A stretch of 64,000 nt of DNA from Pseudoalteromonas piratica. Its GTDB lineage: Bacteria; Pseudomonadota; Gammaproteobacteria; Enterobacterales; Alteromonadaceae. Below are positions 11,055-24,694 of the stretch, one piece after another (the first letter of the stretch is position 1; every line of letters begins with the position of its first letter). The notes beneath the pieces were generated by a model. The model saw only the letters and a program-made list of their open reading frames with translations, did not search any database and was not told the origin of the DNA. A program made the translations under genes and the position numbers. The stretch is taken from NCBI RefSeq assembly GCF_000788395.1, contig NZ_CP009888.1, positions 733,501 through 797,500 on the forward strand, written 5' to 3'.

Positions 11055-12338
11055 TTATAGTTTTTCAATTTTTGCGTAGAAAAAGCCATCATGCTCATCT
11101 GGCAGTAATTGCCAACCTGGTTGCTCGATGGTATCTGTTAAATTGAGTGCGATATGCTTGGCATCTGCATGTTTTGCTAAAAACTGTTTTATCTGATCGG
11201 TATTTTCTTCCGGTAAAACAGAACAAGTTGCATAAACTAACGTGCCACCAGACTTTAATAATGGCCAAATTTGCTCAAGAATTTGCTGTTGCAACTTAGC
11301 CAGTTGCTCGATATCAGACGCTCTTCGCAGCCATTTGATATCAGGGTGACGACGAATTACACCAGTTGCAGAACAAGGCACATCCAGTAAAATACGATCG
11401 TATTGCTCACCATCCCACCAGTCGTCGGGTTGGCTGGCATCTGCGCTAATAAGCTTTGCGTTTAGGCCAATACGTTCTAGGTTTTGTTGTACGCGCTCAA
11501 GACGGGTTGCGTCATGATCAAGGGCAGTAACATTACACTCTGCTAGCTCTAAAATGTGGCACGTTTTTCCACCGGGTGCTGCGCAGGCATCAAGAATTTT
11601 ATCGCCATCTTTTGGTTCGAGTAATCTTGCCGCAAGTTGCGCTGCGCCATCTTGAACTGAACTGTGGCCGAGCTCGAAACCGGGTAGCTTAAACACGTCA
11701 ACGGCATTTTCAAGCACTAGTGCATCATCAAAATGGTCAACTAAGTGTGCTTCAATGTCAGCATCAAAAAGTAACTCGCGATATGCTTTTGGCGAATGGT
11801 AGTTACCATTAACACGAAGCCACATTGGCGCTTGTACTTGGTTTGCTTCAACAATATCTTGCCAATTATCTGGATACGCAGCTTTCAATCTGTTTAAAAA
11901 CCAACCAGGGTGGTTGTACTTACAGGCATCAATTTGGTCGGCTAAATTTTCCAGCTCACTTTGGCGGCGCTGAAAGTTACGTAGTACTGCGTTTACTAGA
12001 CCTTTTAAGCCTGGAGCTCGCATGGTTTTAACTGCATTTACCGTTTCATCTAATGCTGCGTGCGCTGGAATACGCATATGTTGCAGCTGATAAATTCCTA
12101 CATAAAGTAAAAACTGAAAAGGGCGTTGTTTACCTTTTAGAGGCTTTTCAAGCAGGTGAGAACAGTAATTCTCCAAGCTCGGCAAATAGCGCAATACACC
12201 GTAGCAAAGTTGCTGTAAAAGAGGACGCTCTTTTGGTGGCAGTTTATCTGAATACCTTGGTAATACTTGAGATAATGAATGACCTTTATCAACCACAAGG
12301 TGCAGTGTTTCAGCTGCGTAAGCACGAACACTACTCAT
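11055..12338 (-). CDS. rsmB: RsmB, 16S rRNA m5C967 methyltransferase
   Basis: SAM-dependent enzyme that methylates C967 of 16S rRNA. An N-terminal NusB-like RNA-binding domain (about residues 1-140) precedes the Rossmann methyltransferase domain, with [15 protein letters not shown] for SAM and the two cysteine motifs [10 protein letters not shown] and [12 protein letters not shown] chose the ATG at 12338 ([10 protein letters not shown]), because AGGTGA lies at good spacing before it; the GTG three codons upstream is part of that ribosome site. This gives 427 residues and an 8-base overlap with the fmt stop (ATGAGTAG), so translation is coupled. Confidence 0.95.
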   Translation of the reverse strand: MSSVRAYAAETLHLVVDKGHSLSQVLPRYSDKLPPKERPLLQQLCYGVLRYLPSLENYCSHLLEKPLKGKQRPFQFLLYVGIYQLQHMRIPAHAALDETVNAVKTMRAPGLKGLVNAVLRNFQRRQSELENLADQIDACKYNHPGWFLNRLKAAYPDNWQDIVEANQVQAPMWLRVNGNYHSPKAYRELLFDADIEAHLVDHFDDALVLENAVDVFKLPGFELGHSSVQDGAAQLAARLLEPKDGDKILDACAAPGGKTCHILELAECNVTALDHDATRLERVQQNLERIGLNAKLISADASQPDDWWDGEQYDRILLDVPCSATGVIRRHPDIKWLRRASDIEQLAKLQQQILEQIWPLLKSGGTLVYATCSVLPEENTDQIKQFLAKHADAKHIALNLTDTIEQPGWQLLPDEHDGFFYAKIEKL

Positions 12339-13284
12339 TGTTGTCACCTAAAATTGAACCAACTGCTACCCAATCAGCACGACCATTTAAGAAGTCTTGT
12401 ACTGACATTGGTTTTTTACCTTGTGGCTGGAGTTGTGTGATCTTAAGAGCACCTTCACCAGTTGCGACAGTAATACCTGTTTTATCCGCAGCTAACACTT
12501 CACCAACATTGCCATCAAGGTTAACTAATTCAGCCGCATAGACTTTTACTGTATTACCTTGCATTTGTGTAAAGCAAATCGGCCATGGGTTAAAGGCGCG
12601 AATATTACGTTCTATTTGTTGCGCAGGCATTTGCCAATCGATATTTGCTTCGTCTTTACTAAGCTTTTTCGCGTAATTGGCTAATTCGTCATTTTGCTTT
12701 TCGGCATTTGCAGTGCCATCGGCAATTGTGGCTAAAGTATCGATAAGTGCCGTCGGACCTAGCTCAGCGAGCTTGCTGTAAAGGCTTGCACTTGTATCAT
12801 GTGCCTCAATCGGACATGTGGCAATTGAGATCATATCGCCGGTATCTAAACCTTCATCCATTTGCATAATAGTGACGCCAGTTTCCGCATCTCCGGCCCA
12901 AATGGCACGTTGAATTGGTGCTGCGCCACGCCAACGTGGAAGAATTGAACCATGCACATTAATGCAGCCGAGTTTTGGTGTTTCTAATATTGCTTTTGGC
13001 AGGAGTAGGCCATACGCAACTACGACCATGATATCAGCATCTAAATCGGCTAACTGTTGTTTAGCTTCGTCTGATTTAAAGTTTTCAGGCTGATATACCG
13101 GTATGTCATGGGTTAAAGCGAGTTGTTTTACTTCACTGGCTTTTAATTTCTTACCTCGACCTGCAGGGCGGTCAGGTTGACTGTAAACAGCAATTACGTC
13201 GTGGTTTGACTGTATTAAGGCATCGAGGTGCTGTGCGGCAAAGTCTGGGGTGCCCGCAAATACAATTCTTAAAGGTTTGCTCAA
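12331..13284 (-). CDS. fmt: Fmt, methionyl-tRNA formyltransferase
   Basis: Formylates initiator Met-tRNA using 10-formyl-tetrahydrofolate. It has 317 residues. The Rossmann-like N-terminal domain holds the catalytic loop [16 protein letters not shown] (Asn and His) and DEGLDTGDM (Asp). A C-terminal OB-fold tRNA-binding domain follows, ending [17 protein letters not shown]. It lies 18 bp downstream of def and overlaps rsmB, an operon for the formylation cycle. Confidence 0.97.
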   Translation of the reverse strand: MSKPLRIVFAGTPDFAAQHLDALIQSNHDVIAVYSQPDRPAGRGKKLKASEVKQLALTHDIPVYQPENFKSDEAKQQLADLDADIMVVVAYGLLLPKAILETPKLGCINVHGSILPRWRGAAPIQRAIWAGDAETGVTIMQMDEGLDTGDMISIATCPIEAHDTSASLYSKLAELGPTALIDTLATIADGTANAEKQNDELANYAKKLSKDEANIDWQMPAQQIERNIRAFNPWPICFTQMQGNTVKVYAAELVNLDGNVGEVLAADKTGITVATGEGALKITQLQPQGKKPMSVQDFLNGRADWVAVGSILGDNNE

Positions 13285-13302
13285 GGTTTAACTCCAGGTA
13301 GG

Positions 13303-13815
13303 TTAGCCAGCACGCGCGGCTAATTTTGCTTCTTTTTCAAGCTTCTTGCGAATACGTTGACGCTTTAAAGGTGAAAGATAGTCAATGAAAAGCACACCTT
13401 TTAAGTGGTCAAGCTCATGTTGCATACATATGGCAAGTAGGCCATCTGCATCTTTTTCAAACTCATTACCGTTTTCATCAAACGCTTTGACTGTTACCGT
13501 TTCAGCACGGTCAACTTTTGCGTATGAACCAGGCACAGATAAACAGCCTTCTTCGCTGATTGTGCTGCCATCTTTCTTGATTATTTCTGGGTTAATTAAT
13601 ACCAGTGGTTCATTACCTTCTTCTGAAACGTCGATGACGACAATGCGCTGGTGGATATTTACTTGCGTTGCAGCTAAACCAATACCGTTTTCGTCATACA
13701 TGGTCTCAAGCATATCTGATACAATTTTCTTAGTATCATCATTGATTTGTGTCACTTCTTCAGCAACTGTACGTAATCTCTCGTCTGGAAAGCGTAAAAC
13801 TTCTAAAATAGCCAT
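13303..13815 (-). CDS. def: Def, peptide deformylase
   Basis: Metalloenzyme that removes the formyl group from nascent N-terminal methionine. Its 170 residues carry all three family motifs: GIGLAATQ (residues 44-51), EGCLSVPG with metal ligand C91, and HELDH with H133, E134 and H137. It is the first gene of the def-fmt-rsmB-trkA operon and is divergent from the LysM gene; the 124-bp gap must hold both promoters. Confidence 0.98.
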   Translation of the reverse strand: MAILEVLRFPDERLRTVAEEVTQINDDTKKIVSDMLETMYDENGIGLAATQVNIHQRIVVIDVSEEGNEPLVLINPEIIKKDGSTISEEGCLSVPGSYAKVDRAETVTVKAFDENGNEFEKDADGLLAICMQHELDHLKGVLFIDYLSPLKRQRIRKKLEKEAKLAARAG

Positions 13816-13939
13816 ATTTACCTTAATTTAAACTATGCGAAAATCATCAATTTATGATATGTTTTTATTTTAGCCATTTGTCTTCACCTTTTACAGGTTT
13901 AAGTAAATAATAATAAAAAACAGCTCAAGGAAGCTAGTT

Positions 13940-15046
13940 ATGGTCAAAAAGCTGACAGCTGCGATAGTCGCATTAACTATGGCGTTTCCAACTCTTGCTG
14001 ATGTGCTTCAGATCAGAAAGGACGCCCCTAAAGAATATGTTGTTGAAAAAGGCGATACCCTTTGGGATATTTCTGCTATTTACCTCGACCAACCTTGGTT
14101 GTGGCCCGAGCTATGGCGTCTGAACCCACAAATAGACAACCCGCATTTAATTTACCCAGGTGACAAACTTTCTTTGGTGTATGACTCTCAAGGTCGCCCA
14201 ATGTTGGTGATTAACCAAAAGTTTAAAAAATTATCACCTGGTGTTCGTAAAACAATGAAGAAAGGGGATGCAATACCAACCTTACCGTTAGAGGTTATTC
14301 GTCCTTTCTTAACATTTGAGCAAGCGCTAGATAAAGAAGATATCGATACAAGACCAGTGGTGTTGGGCGCAAATTCCAATGTTAAAAATATAAAAACAGA
14401 TCACATTATTTATGTGAAAGGCGATTTAGAGCGCTCACAGTTTTATGGAATTTATCGCCAAGGTGACCCATATATTGATCCAGAAACAGAAGAGGTTCTA
14501 GGTCATGAAGCCATTTTGGTTGGTACTGGTCGCGCTTTTAGAACCGGAGATGAGGCAAATGCAGTACCTGCTTCCGTACGTGTAAAAAACTCTAAACGAG
14601 AAGTGCGCCAAGGTGACTTTTTAATGCCAGCCTTAGAGGGACAAACACTACCGGCGTTTTTCATGATGAAACGCCCTGAAACAGACATTTCAGGTACGAT
14701 AATTGATACATCATCTAAATTACGAGAGTTTAGTACTATGGATGTTGTTGTGTTAAATCGCGGTGAAAAGGATTCAATCAAAGCAGGTCATGTACTGGAC
14801 ATTCGTCGTGCATCGCCTACAGTTGTAGTAGGTAAAGATGGACCTAAATACAAAGATGCTGCTTCACGTTATGAACGTACAATGAGCTATTTTGGAGATG
14901 GTGAAGACAGTCGCGAATGGAATATGCCAAAAGAAAAGGTTGGTGAACTAATGGTGTTTAAAGTTTACGATAAAGTAAGCTACGCCATAGTAACTAAAAC
15001 TCTAGAGCCTGTTCGCGTTGGTGATACTATCCACGTAGATAACTAA
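13940..15046 (+). CDS. Exported LysM-domain protein
   Basis: Protein of 368 residues with a signal peptide (LTAAIVALTMAFPTLA) and one LysM module at about residues 32-78 (YVVEKGDTLWDISAIYL, then LWRLNPQIDNPHLIYPGDKL), which binds peptidoglycan. The remaining 290 residues have no motif I can name. A LysM protein in this position, upstream of dprA and divergent from def, is usual in gammaproteobacteria. A role in envelope maintenance is inferred only from the domain. It is followed 33 bp later by dprA, probably in one transcript. Confidence 0.85.
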   Translation: MVKKLTAAIVALTMAFPTLADVLQIRKDAPKEYVVEKGDTLWDISAIYLDQPWLWPELWRLNPQIDNPHLIYPGDKLSLVYDSQGRPMLVINQKFKKLSPGVRKTMKKGDAIPTLPLEVIRPFLTFEQALDKEDIDTRPVVLGANSNVKNIKTDHIIYVKGDLERSQFYGIYRQGDPYIDPETEEVLGHEAILVGTGRAFRTGDEANAVPASVRVKNSKREVRQGDFLMPALEGQTLPAFFMMKRPETDISGTIIDTSSKLREFSTMDVVVLNRGEKDSIKAGHVLDIRRASPTVVVGKDGPKYKDAASRYERTMSYFGDGEDSREWNMPKEKVGELMVFKVYDKVSYAIVTKTLEPVRVGDTIHVDN

Positions 15047-15079
15047 AATGTTCTGTGGAGCATCTTCTAAGGAGAGAAG

Positions 15080-16168
15080 ATGCAACATAATAAGAGAAGC
15101 GAGCTTGAATATTGGCTCGCTTTTTATTTGACAAAAGGAGTGGGTTTCCAGACCACACAAAACTTACTTGCTCATTTTACATTTAGTGAAATTTTTGCGC
15201 CTAATTCAGAGCTTACTCAAGCTGGTCCAAATAGAAGCGTTCTCGATAATCTTAAGCGCGTTAATTGGCAAACAATCTCATCACTGATCCGTGAGTGTGA
15301 TAATAGTAATATCGATATTATTTACTATTCACATCCTAATTACCCCCAGCTTTTAAAAGAGATTTCCAACCCGCCATTAGTACTTTTTTGTAAAGGCAAT
15401 ATTGATTTACTTGAGCTGCCGAAGCTTGCCATTGTTGGTTCAAGAAATGCGACGGAAGTCGGACGGCAATTAAGTTCAGATATTGCAACTAACTTAGCTA
15501 TCAGTGATTTTTGTATCGTTTCAGGCATGGCCAGGGGAATTGATAGCTGTGCTCATCAGGGAGCTTTAAATGTTTCCGGTAAAACTATCGCTGTGCTTGG
15601 TACTGGGGTTGATGTGTGTTACCCAAAACGCGCTCAATCCTTGTATCGAGAGATAGAAGAACATGGTTTGCTTATTTCAGAATATTTACCTGGTGCGTCT
15701 GCGCTTGCGTCAAATTTCCCACGTAGAAATAGGATTATTTCAGGTTTGTCGATGGGAACAATTGTGGTTGAAGCGGAGCAAAAAAGTGGTTCGTTAATTA
15801 CTGCGAAATATGCGTTAGAGCAAAATAGAGAAATCTTTGCTGTACCAGGTTCTGTGTTCAATGAACTATCTAAAGGGTGTCATGCACTTATTAAGCAAGG
15901 TGCTAAGTTAATTGAAAATTGCGAGGATATTTTCGCAGAATTAAGCGTTTTACCAAAAAGTTGTCTATATAAAGTAAAAGAGGAAAAAAAAGGTGAGTGT
16001 ACAGATCCTGTTTTAAAACACCTCACTTTTGAAGTAACACCTGTAGATAAGTTACAACAACTATCTGGATTGCAAATGGATGAATTGCTTTCAAAACTAT
16101 TAGATCTAGAGTTATCTGGCGATGTTATTCGTGTTCTAGACGGTTATACCCTAATAGGGAGGAGTTGA
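15080..16168 (+). CDS. dprA: DprA/Smf, DNA-processing protein
   Basis: RecA-loading protein that protects incoming single-stranded DNA in natural transformation. It has 362 residues: an N-terminal helical region, the Rossmann-like core ([101 protein letters not shown]) and a C-terminal winged-helix domain. GGAGAG precedes the ATG. The stop overlaps smg by 4 bases. In many gammaproteobacteria it is conserved without observed competence. Confidence 0.96.
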   Translation: MQHNKRSELEYWLAFYLTKGVGFQTTQNLLAHFTFSEIFAPNSELTQAGPNRSVLDNLKRVNWQTISSLIRECDNSNIDIIYYSHPNYPQLLKEISNPPLVLFCKGNIDLLELPKLAIVGSRNATEVGRQLSSDIATNLAISDFCIVSGMARGIDSCAHQGALNVSGKTIAVLGTGVDVCYPKRAQSLYREIEEHGLLISEYLPGASALASNFPRRNRIISGLSMGTIVVEAEQKSGSLITAKYALEQNREIFAVPGSVFNELSKGCHALIKQGAKLIENCEDIFAELSVLPKSCLYKVKEEKKGECTDPVLKHLTFEVTPVDKLQQLSGLQMDELLSKLLDLELSGDVIRVLDGYTLIGRS

Positions 16169-16644
16169 AAATGTTTGATATCCTCATGTATTTGTTTGAG
16201 AACTACATTCACAGCGAAAGCGAAATTTTCGTTGAACAAAGTGAGCTGACAGATGAGTTATTAAGAGCAGGGTTTAATCATCGAGAAATATATAAAGCGC
16301 TTGATTGGTTAGAGCAACTTGCAGACTTACAGCACAGCGATGAATATCCTTACTTAAATAGAGTACCGGGAAAGTCAGTACGTATTTTTACTGCACAAGA
16401 ATGTGAGAAGCTTGATCTATCTTGTCGTGGCTTTTTAATGTTTTTAGAGCAAATCTCCGTTATTGATACTACCACACGTGAAATGGTGATCGACCGTATC
16501 TTCGCATTAGACAAAGATGTGATTGAATTGGACGATTTAAAATGGGTAGTTCTCATGGTGTTGTTCAATGTGCCGGGCAAGGAAATCGCATATGCGCAGA
16601 TGGAAGATTTATTATTTGAAGAGCAAAATGGCACCATTCATTAA
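16165..16644 (+). CDS. smg: Smg, DUF494 family protein
   Basis: Small acidic protein of 159 residues, DUF494/Smg family, recognised from [16 protein letters not shown] at the start and the [13 protein letters not shown] end. Its molecular role is not established. It overlaps the dprA stop (ATGA-type overlap) and GGGAGGAG provides a strong ribosome site inside dprA. The dprA-smg order is conserved in E. coli and relatives. Confidence 0.93.
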   Translation: MKMFDILMYLFENYIHSESEIFVEQSELTDELLRAGFNHREIYKALDWLEQLADLQHSDEYPYLNRVPGKSVRIFTAQECEKLDLSCRGFLMFLEQISVIDTTTREMVIDRIFALDKDVIELDDLKWVVLMVLFNVPGKEIAYAQMEDLLFEEQNGTIH

Positions 16645-16684
16645 CCGCAGCGTTTAAATTTGCATCTTGCCTTGGCTAACATGG

Positions 16685-16690
16685 TATAAT
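16685..16690 (+). promoter_or_regulatory. Candidate -10 box upstream of the zinc-finger/tsaC genes
   Basis: A perfect TATAAT lies 33 bases upstream of the ATG at 16723, in the smg downstream gap. The best upstream hexamer (TTGCAT, 16660-16665) is 19 bp away, longer than ideal, so only the -10 is convincing. Confidence 0.5.
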
Positions 16691-16722
16691 TTTGCCTATA
16701 TTATGTCTGTGTTTTGACAATT

Positions 16723-17280
16723 ATGAGCAAAATTGATCATTCTTTATTCTCTGTCCATGAACATGCTTTAGAAAAAGAGTATGAAGTGTGTCCGAAGTGT
16801 GGTTCTGAAACCAGTGTAAAGCATAGTAAGAAAGGTCCATTCGTAGGATGTAATAACTACCCCAATTGTGACTATACGCGTTCACTTGTTGAGCATCATG
16901 AAACCCTAATCAAAGTACTTGATGACTCTGAATGTCCCCAATGTAGCCACCCACTGGCTGTTAAAAATGGTCGTTTTGGTATGTTTATCGGATGTACAAA
17001 CTTTCCAGAATGTCATTTTATTGCGCAAGAAGAAACAAAGAGTGAATTGCCAACGTGCCCTAGTTGTAAAAAGTCAGCACTTGTTGAACGCAGTAATAAA
17101 TCGGGTAAAACCTTTTACTCATGTGGAGGGTACCCGAAATGCAAATACATATTAAATAACAAACCTGTCGCCCAACCTTGCCCTGAATGTGGCTGGCAGG
17201 TAATGGTCGAGAAAAAAACATCAAGTGGTACTGTATTACAATGTCCCCAAAAGCATTGTAATCACAAAGTATCGTTATGA
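16723..17280 (+). CDS. Topoisomerase-type zinc-finger protein (YrdD-like)
   Basis: Protein of 185 residues made of four consecutive TopA C4 zinc modules: CPKCG...[13 protein letters not shown]...[13 protein letters not shown]...SCGGYPKC and CPECG...CPQKHC. It lacks any catalytic topoisomerase domain. The equivalent E. coli gene, yrdD, lies at the same place between smg and tsaC and is presumed to bind nucleic acid. The ATG at 16723 fits better than the TTG three codons upstream. Confidence 0.9.
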   Translation: MSKIDHSLFSVHEHALEKEYEVCPKCGSETSVKHSKKGPFVGCNNYPNCDYTRSLVEHHETLIKVLDDSECPQCSHPLAVKNGRFGMFIGCTNFPECHFIAQEETKSELPTCPSCKKSALVERSNKSGKTFYSCGGYPKCKYILNNKPVAQPCPECGWQVMVEKKTSSGTVLQCPQKHCNHKVSL

Positions 17281-17293
17281 TTTGGAGCAAACG

Positions 17294-18774
<1,481 letters not shown>

Positions 18775-18795
18775 TAAGCCAAGTATTGATATGAG

Positions 18796-18820
18796 AAAGC
18801 CGCAATATTGCGGCTTTTTT
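18796..18820 (+). terminator. Terminator after hemF
   Basis: A perfect 22-base palindrome (AAAGCCGCAAT/ATTGCGGCTTT) is followed by a T run. It sits between hemF and the convergent chemoreceptor gene ending at 18825 and may serve both. Confidence 0.85.
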
Positions 18821-18824
18821 ATGT

Positions 18825-20432
18825 TTATAACTTAAATTTACGCACTTGCTGGTCTAACTCTCGAGCAAGAGATAATAAACTTTCACTGACTTGTTTACTT
18901 TCATGGGCATCAACTAAAGATGTTTCAGCATTATCACTGATTGCAATAACACTCTGATTAATTTCTTCAGCAGCTAAATTTTGCTGCTCAGTGGCATCCG
19001 CTATTTGAGTATTAAGTTGATTGATTTCTTTCATATGTTCTGAAATATCTTTCAGTGCCAATGCGACTTTTTTCACTTGTTCAGCACGCTTATCCGCATC
19101 CTCACTAGAGCGATTCATCGTATTTACGGTTTCTAACGCCTCTGATTGCAGGTTTTCAATCGTGCGTTTTATTTCGTCGGTAGAATCATGGGTACGATTA
19201 GCGAGAGTACGAACCTCGTCAGCAACAACAGCAAAGCCTCGGCCAGCTTCACCTGCTCGCGCTGCTTCTATAGCGGCATTTAGCGCGAGCAGGTTAGTTT
19301 GCTCTGCGATATTACTAATTACCTCAAGTACTTTTCCGACCTCTAATGTACGATTTTGTAATTCACTCACTTGTTGAGCTGCAGTTCGTACTTCGAGCGC
19401 TAAGCCATTTATGCTTTCTTCGGTGCTTTCTGCGATTTCTAAACTTGTTTCTGCCAAATGGTTACTGGTATCAGAACGCTCAGATGCAAAGTGTGTTGTA
19501 TTACGAACTTCCGAAGAGGAAGACTCTAACTCGTTAATAGCAGCTGCTACTGAATCTGTACCTTGTTTTTGCTGGTTTATTGCCTGCTCTGTAGTTTCGG
19601 CTGATGCATAAATCTTTTCTGCGCTGTGAATAAGCACCTTTGACGATTCTGATAACTGACTGATATTTCCTTTAAAAGCAGTCATCATTAGATTGAAATT
19701 ATTCGCTAGGCGGCCAAGTTCATCATTGGTGTTATCTTTCACATGAATGGTTAAATCGTTATTTTGTGATGCCAATCGCATTGATTTACCAATAATGCGC
19801 AAACGCTCAATCAAGAACTTCCTAAATAACCAACCGAGAGTGACAAAAGTAACAACAAATATAGTCGTGAGAATGCCGAAGCTTATCCAAGAGTTGCGTG
19901 TTACAGCTGCATCCACTTTGTCTAAAGAATAACTGATCTTTACTGCGCCAAGAATTTCACCTTCTTTAGCTTGGTGACAGCCTAAACAGTTAGTACCTCG
20001 GTAATCTTCATTTGCACTGATGGGTTTTAAATAGGTAATTAAATTATGGCCGTCATTACTTTTTGTGAAGTGCACTTGTTCTTTGCCATTTAGTGCATCT
20101 TTTTCTTGCTTATTCTGTGGTGACTGGTTCGCTTCTCCGGGACCAAAAAACTGGTTAATTTTATCGCCGCGAATGATATGTATATCTTTAATTTGTTCTT
20201 CACTGAGTATTTTTGTGCGCAAAATTTCACGGTTCGCCATGGTACCTGTGAGCATCATGGTATTAATTGAATCAAAATAATTATCAGCCAAAATTTTAAT
20301 ATTTTGTTCAATCGTTTGGTGAGCCAATTCGCTTTGCTGTTTTTGTCCTGTAAATAAACTAGCCCCGAGTACTAAGATGCCTGTTACAGTAAGTAAAGCG
20401 AAGATCTTATGTTGTATAGAGTGATGGCGCAT
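18825..20432 (-). CDS. Methyl-accepting chemotaxis protein with periplasmic c-heme motif
   Basis: Chemoreceptor of 535 residues from the ATG at 20432 (MRHHSIQHK), preferred over a TTG six codons upstream because AGAGA precedes it. TM1 lies at about 13-28 and TM2 at about 180-203, and between them is a periplasmic sensor of about 150 residues. That sensor contains TNCLGCHQ (C149, C152, H153), a covalent heme c attachment motif. A HAMP linker follows, then a signalling domain with the hairpin tip [35 protein letters not shown]. By analogy with heme-PAS receptors of Geobacter, I infer a redox, O2 or NO sensor. It has no che genes beside it; its neighbour is a truncated hemoglobin. Confidence 0.92.
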   Translation of the reverse strand: MRHHSIQHKIFALLTVTGILVLGASLFTGQKQQSELAHQTIEQNIKILADNYFDSINTMMLTGTMANREILRTKILSEEQIKDIHIIRGDKINQFFGPGEANQSPQNKQEKDALNGKEQVHFTKSNDGHNLITYLKPISANEDYRGTNCLGCHQAKEGEILGAVKISYSLDKVDAAVTRNSWISFGILTTIFVVTFVTLGWLFRKFLIERLRIIGKSMRLASQNNDLTIHVKDNTNDELGRLANNFNLMMTAFKGNISQLSESSKVLIHSAEKIYASAETTEQAINQQKQGTDSVAAAINELESSSSEVRNTTHFASERSDTSNHLAETSLEIAESTEESINGLALEVRTAAQQVSELQNRTLEVGKVLEVISNIAEQTNLLALNAAIEAARAGEAGRGFAVVADEVRTLANRTHDSTDEIKRTIENLQSEALETVNTMNRSSEDADKRAEQVKKVALALKDISEHMKEINQLNTQIADATEQQNLAAEEINQSVIAISDNAETSLVDAHESKQVSESLLSLARELDQQVRKFKL

Positions 20433-20519
20433 AACTGTTTTCTCTAGCAATAAGTCAACTGAGTATGCGAAATAATTGATAAGGTTGCATTGATTTAACG
20501 CAACCTAATTTAAGTCAAG

Positions 20520-20972
20520 TTAGTTATTTTGATTAATCATATGAGTAGCGAGTTGAGCAAGTGATTGTTTAAGTCCTTCGCGTAATACGGGATTATCAAT
20601 CTCAATATCCAGCGCCTTATTCATGCAAAACATCCATTGATCTCTCAAGTCTTGATCGATAGGAAAGGGCATATGACGCTTTCTTAGCATCGGATGGCCA
20701 TATTTTTCAACAAACAAGTCAGGACCACCTAGCCAACCGGATAAAAATTCGAAAAACACTTGTCTAATTCGATCTAAAGGTTGAGGATGCATATCATATA
20801 ATGGTTTGGCGTATTCTTCTTCTGCCATAATATTGTAAAATCGATTTGCTAGAGCGCGCGCACCACTCTCACCACCCATTAGCATATAAGGTGTGGTTTC
20901 TGGTGAGGGGGATTGATGAGGTTCATTCTGTGTCTGCGTTGTGCCAAACATACGTCTTAATATTTGTTTCAT
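20520..20972 (-). CDS. Group II truncated hemoglobin
   Basis: Heme protein of 150 residues with the 2-on-2 globin pattern: ALANRFYNIMAEEEYAKPLYDMHP, FLSGWLGGPDLFVEKYGHPMLRKRHMPF (proximal His in RKRHMPF) and DQWMFCMNKAL (Trp at G8, typical of group II). Members bind O2 or NO. It lies 87 bp upstream of the heme-motif chemoreceptor on the same strand, so co-expression is plausible. It is divergent from aroE with only 26 bp between start codons. Confidence 0.9.
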   Translation of the reverse strand: MKQILRRMFGTTQTQNEPHQSPSPETTPYMLMGGESGARALANRFYNIMAEEEYAKPLYDMHPQPLDRIRQVFFEFLSGWLGGPDLFVEKYGHPMLRKRHMPFPIDQDLRDQWMFCMNKALDIEIDNPVLREGLKQSLAQLATHMINQNN

Positions 20973-20998
20973 AACTCTAACTCAATGCGAGAAAACTA

Positions 20999-21820
20999 AT
21001 GGATAAATACGCTGTATTCGGAAACCCTGTTAATCATTCAAAATCGCCGAAAATCCATCAAGCGTTTGCAAAGGAACTCAATCAAGCAATCGAATACAGC
21101 GCCATATTAGCACCGATTGATGGCTTTAAGGAATCAATCGCTTCATTTGTGAAAGCTGGCGGTATAGGTGCAAACGTTACAGTACCATTTAAAGAAGAAG
21201 CATTTGCTCTGGTGGATGAACTGACTGAAAGAGCGAAAACAGCAGGTGCGGTAAACACCATAAAAGTTAATTCAGATGGCAAGTTAGTGGGCGATAATAC
21301 TGATGGTATTGGCCTAGTTAGCGATATTTTAAATAATCAATTTGAAATATCAGATAAAAGGGTTTTATTAATTGGTGCTGGTGGCGCTGCGCGAGGAGCA
21401 ATTTTACCCATTTTACAGCAGCAGCCAGAAAAGCTCACAATAATAAACAGAACAATAGAAAAGGCTATAAAGCTAAGACAAGAATTTGCTAGCTATGGTG
21501 AGATTGAAGCGTGTGGCTTTGATGATCAACCACAAGCTAGTTTCGATATTATTATTAACTCAACTTCAGCCAGCATTACAGGTGATGTTCCGCCAATTTC
21601 AGAACGTTTTGTTGAACAGTGTGAACTTGCCTACGATATGTTTTATAGCCAACAAGATACTTCGTTTAATCTGTGGGTTAAAAGTGTTAATCCACAGGCC
21701 GTCACATTAGATGGCTCGGGTATGTTAGTAGGGCAGGCCGCAGAAGCGTTTCATGTCTGGCGAGGTGCTAAGCCTTCAACACAAGCGGTAATTGAACAGC
21801 TTAAGTCAGGAGAACTTTAA
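20999..21820 (+). CDS. aroE: AroE, shikimate dehydrogenase
   Basis: NADPH-dependent reduction of 3-dehydroshikimate to shikimate in the aromatic amino-acid pathway. Its 273 residues carry the family motifs [28 protein letters not shown] (catalytic Lys), GDNTDGIGL (catalytic Asp) and the nucleotide loop [14 protein letters not shown]. The stop codon overlaps the start of the DUF1488 gene by one base (TAATG). Confidence 0.97.
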   Translation: MDKYAVFGNPVNHSKSPKIHQAFAKELNQAIEYSAILAPIDGFKESIASFVKAGGIGANVTVPFKEEAFALVDELTERAKTAGAVNTIKVNSDGKLVGDNTDGIGLVSDILNNQFEISDKRVLLIGAGGAARGAILPILQQQPEKLTIINRTIEKAIKLRQEFASYGEIEACGFDDQPQASFDIIINSTSASITGDVPPISERFVEQCELAYDMFYSQQDTSFNLWVKSVNPQAVTLDGSGMLVGQAAEAFHVWRGAKPSTQAVIEQLKSGEL

Positions 21821-22062
21821 TGAACCAATCAATCATTTTTGTTGATCGTGTTGAATATGATGAAAGCACAAAGCGTATTTCTTTTTTTGCCCAAGTGTCA
21901 GGTCAGCTGATTAGGTGTTTTTATTTAACCAACAAATCTGAAAAAGATGCGATCTCTGACTTTGAAAGTAAAAAATTCGACTATGAAGATATTGCAGAAA
22001 GTGCAATCGAAGACGAGCTGTATAATGATGAAGGTTTGATAGAAGTAGAAGAGCTACTATAG
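21820..22062 (+). CDS. DUF1488 family protein
   Basis: Acidic protein of 80 residues, DUF1488 type ([40 protein letters not shown]). E. coli yrdB is the equivalent next to aroE. The function is unknown. Its start overlaps the aroE stop, and its last 6 bases overlap the end of the convergent yrdA gene. Confidence 0.85.
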   Translation: MNQSIIFVDRVEYDESTKRISFFAQVSGQLIRCFYLTNKSEKDAISDFESKKFDYEDIAESAIEDELYNDEGLIEVEELL

Positions 22063-22590
22063 CTCTTCTAAGTACTCATTCTTTAATACAACGTAGTTAT
22101 CAGCAGATACTTTAAGGAAAGCAAGCTCAGCTTCAGTTAGCTTACGGGCTTGCTTAACTGGGCTTCCTACATATAAATAACCTGACTCTAACGTCTTGTT
22201 AGGTGGAACCAAAGAGCCCCCGCCAATAATCACATTATCTTCAACAACAGCGTTGTCCATTATAATTGCACCCATACCAACTAAGATACGGTTTCCCAGT
22301 ACACAGCCATGTAACATTGCTTTGTGACCAATTGTGACATCATCACCAATAATTAATGGGTAGCCGTTTGGCGCTGAATTACTTTTACGTGTCACATGAA
22401 GTACAGAACCGTCTTGTACATTTGTGCGTTCACCAATTTTAATGTAGTTCACATCGCCACGTGCAGCGACTAATGGCCAAATACTTGAATCTGCGCCAAT
22501 CTCGATTTGGCCGACCAGTACGGCTGATTCATCTATATATGTATTTAAATTAATTTTTGGTTCAACACCTTTATAACTTCTTATTGTCAT
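22057..22590 (-). CDS. yrdA: Gamma-class carbonic anhydrase family protein (YrdA)
   Basis: Left-handed beta-helix protein of 177 residues built on hexapeptide repeats, of the gamma-carbonic anhydrase/PaaY superfamily. Candidate zinc histidines are seen in GSVLHVTRKS and TIGHKAMLHGC. Activity in this subfamily is not always demonstrated. The order aroE-DUF1488-yrdA followed by an rRNA operon is the same as around E. coli rrnD. Confidence 0.9.
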   Translation of the reverse strand: MTIRSYKGVEPKINLNTYIDESAVLVGQIEIGADSSIWPLVAARGDVNYIKIGERTNVQDGSVLHVTRKSNSAPNGYPLIIGDDVTIGHKAMLHGCVLGNRILVGMGAIIMDNAVVEDNVIIGGGSLVPPNKTLESGYLYVGSPVKQARKLTEAELAFLKVSADNYVVLKNEYLEEL

Positions 22591-22741
22591 GACAGTACCA
22601 ATTGACGTGCTTATTAATAGGCAAAGTATAGAGAAGAGTAACGGATTTGTTAATTTCTGATCAGAAAATGTATGTTTTTAAGGCTTTTAGATGTTATTTC
22701 AAACAAACAGTAAAAAAATACAAATTTTCTTTAAAAAAGGG

Positions 22742-22769
22742 TTGCGCTCAAATCAAATCTCTCTATAAT
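22742..22769 (+). promoter_or_regulatory. rrn P1 promoter, first operon
   Basis: TTGCGC (22742-22747) and TATAAT (22764-22769), 16-bp spacing, are followed by the GC-rich discriminator GCGCCTCC typical of growth-rate and ppGpp controlled rRNA promoters. Very AT-rich DNA upstream (22700-22735) fits an UP element. Confidence 0.85.
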
Positions 22770-22877
22770 GCGCCTCCACAAACACGGGGAACGACGCAGC
22801 ATAGCAGCGAATCACGAGTTGGATGAGTCAAGTAAAACTGAGTTTTGAAAGTTTTTAAAAATAATCAAAATTAAGTG

Positions 22878-22905
22878 TTGACAAAAAATTAGGAAAGCGT
22901 AACAT
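22878..22905 (+). promoter_or_regulatory. rrn P2 promoter, first operon
   Basis: A perfect -35 TTGACA (22878-22883) is followed after 16 bp by TAACAT. The position, about 110 bp after P1 and upstream of boxA, fits the tandem P1/P2 arrangement of gammaproteobacterial rrn operons. Confidence 0.65.
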
Positions 22906-22958
22906 ACGCAGCCCTAACAGCGACGAAGTGTCGCGGCAAACACAAGGTTGTTTGCAAC

Positions 22959-22972
22959 TGTTCTTTAAAAAT
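22959..22972 (+). promoter_or_regulatory. boxA antitermination site in rrn leader
   Basis: TGTTCTTTAAAAAT matches the NusB/S10-binding boxA element. A second boxA (TGCTCTTTAAAA, 24765-24776) lies in the 16S-23S spacer, the usual placement. Confidence 0.8.
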
Positions 22973-23162
22973 TTAAGCAATCATCTGTGTGGGCACTCGT
23001 ACAGATTAAGTTCTAACATACGCTTTTAGCGTAACAAAATTTAGACTTAATTGAACTGAGTGACCAACGGAATAAAGAAATTTATTCAGCACAGTCAATT
23101 CGATATCTTTTGATATCAAAATCAGAATTCATTGAGTCGGACTTATGTCCAAAAACACTTTT

Positions 23163-24694
<1,532 letters not shown>

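Noticed and set aside
12053..12541. 162-codon plus-strand frame across rsmB and fmt
   Set aside because: Opposite to two conserved genes on the minus strand; chance open frame.
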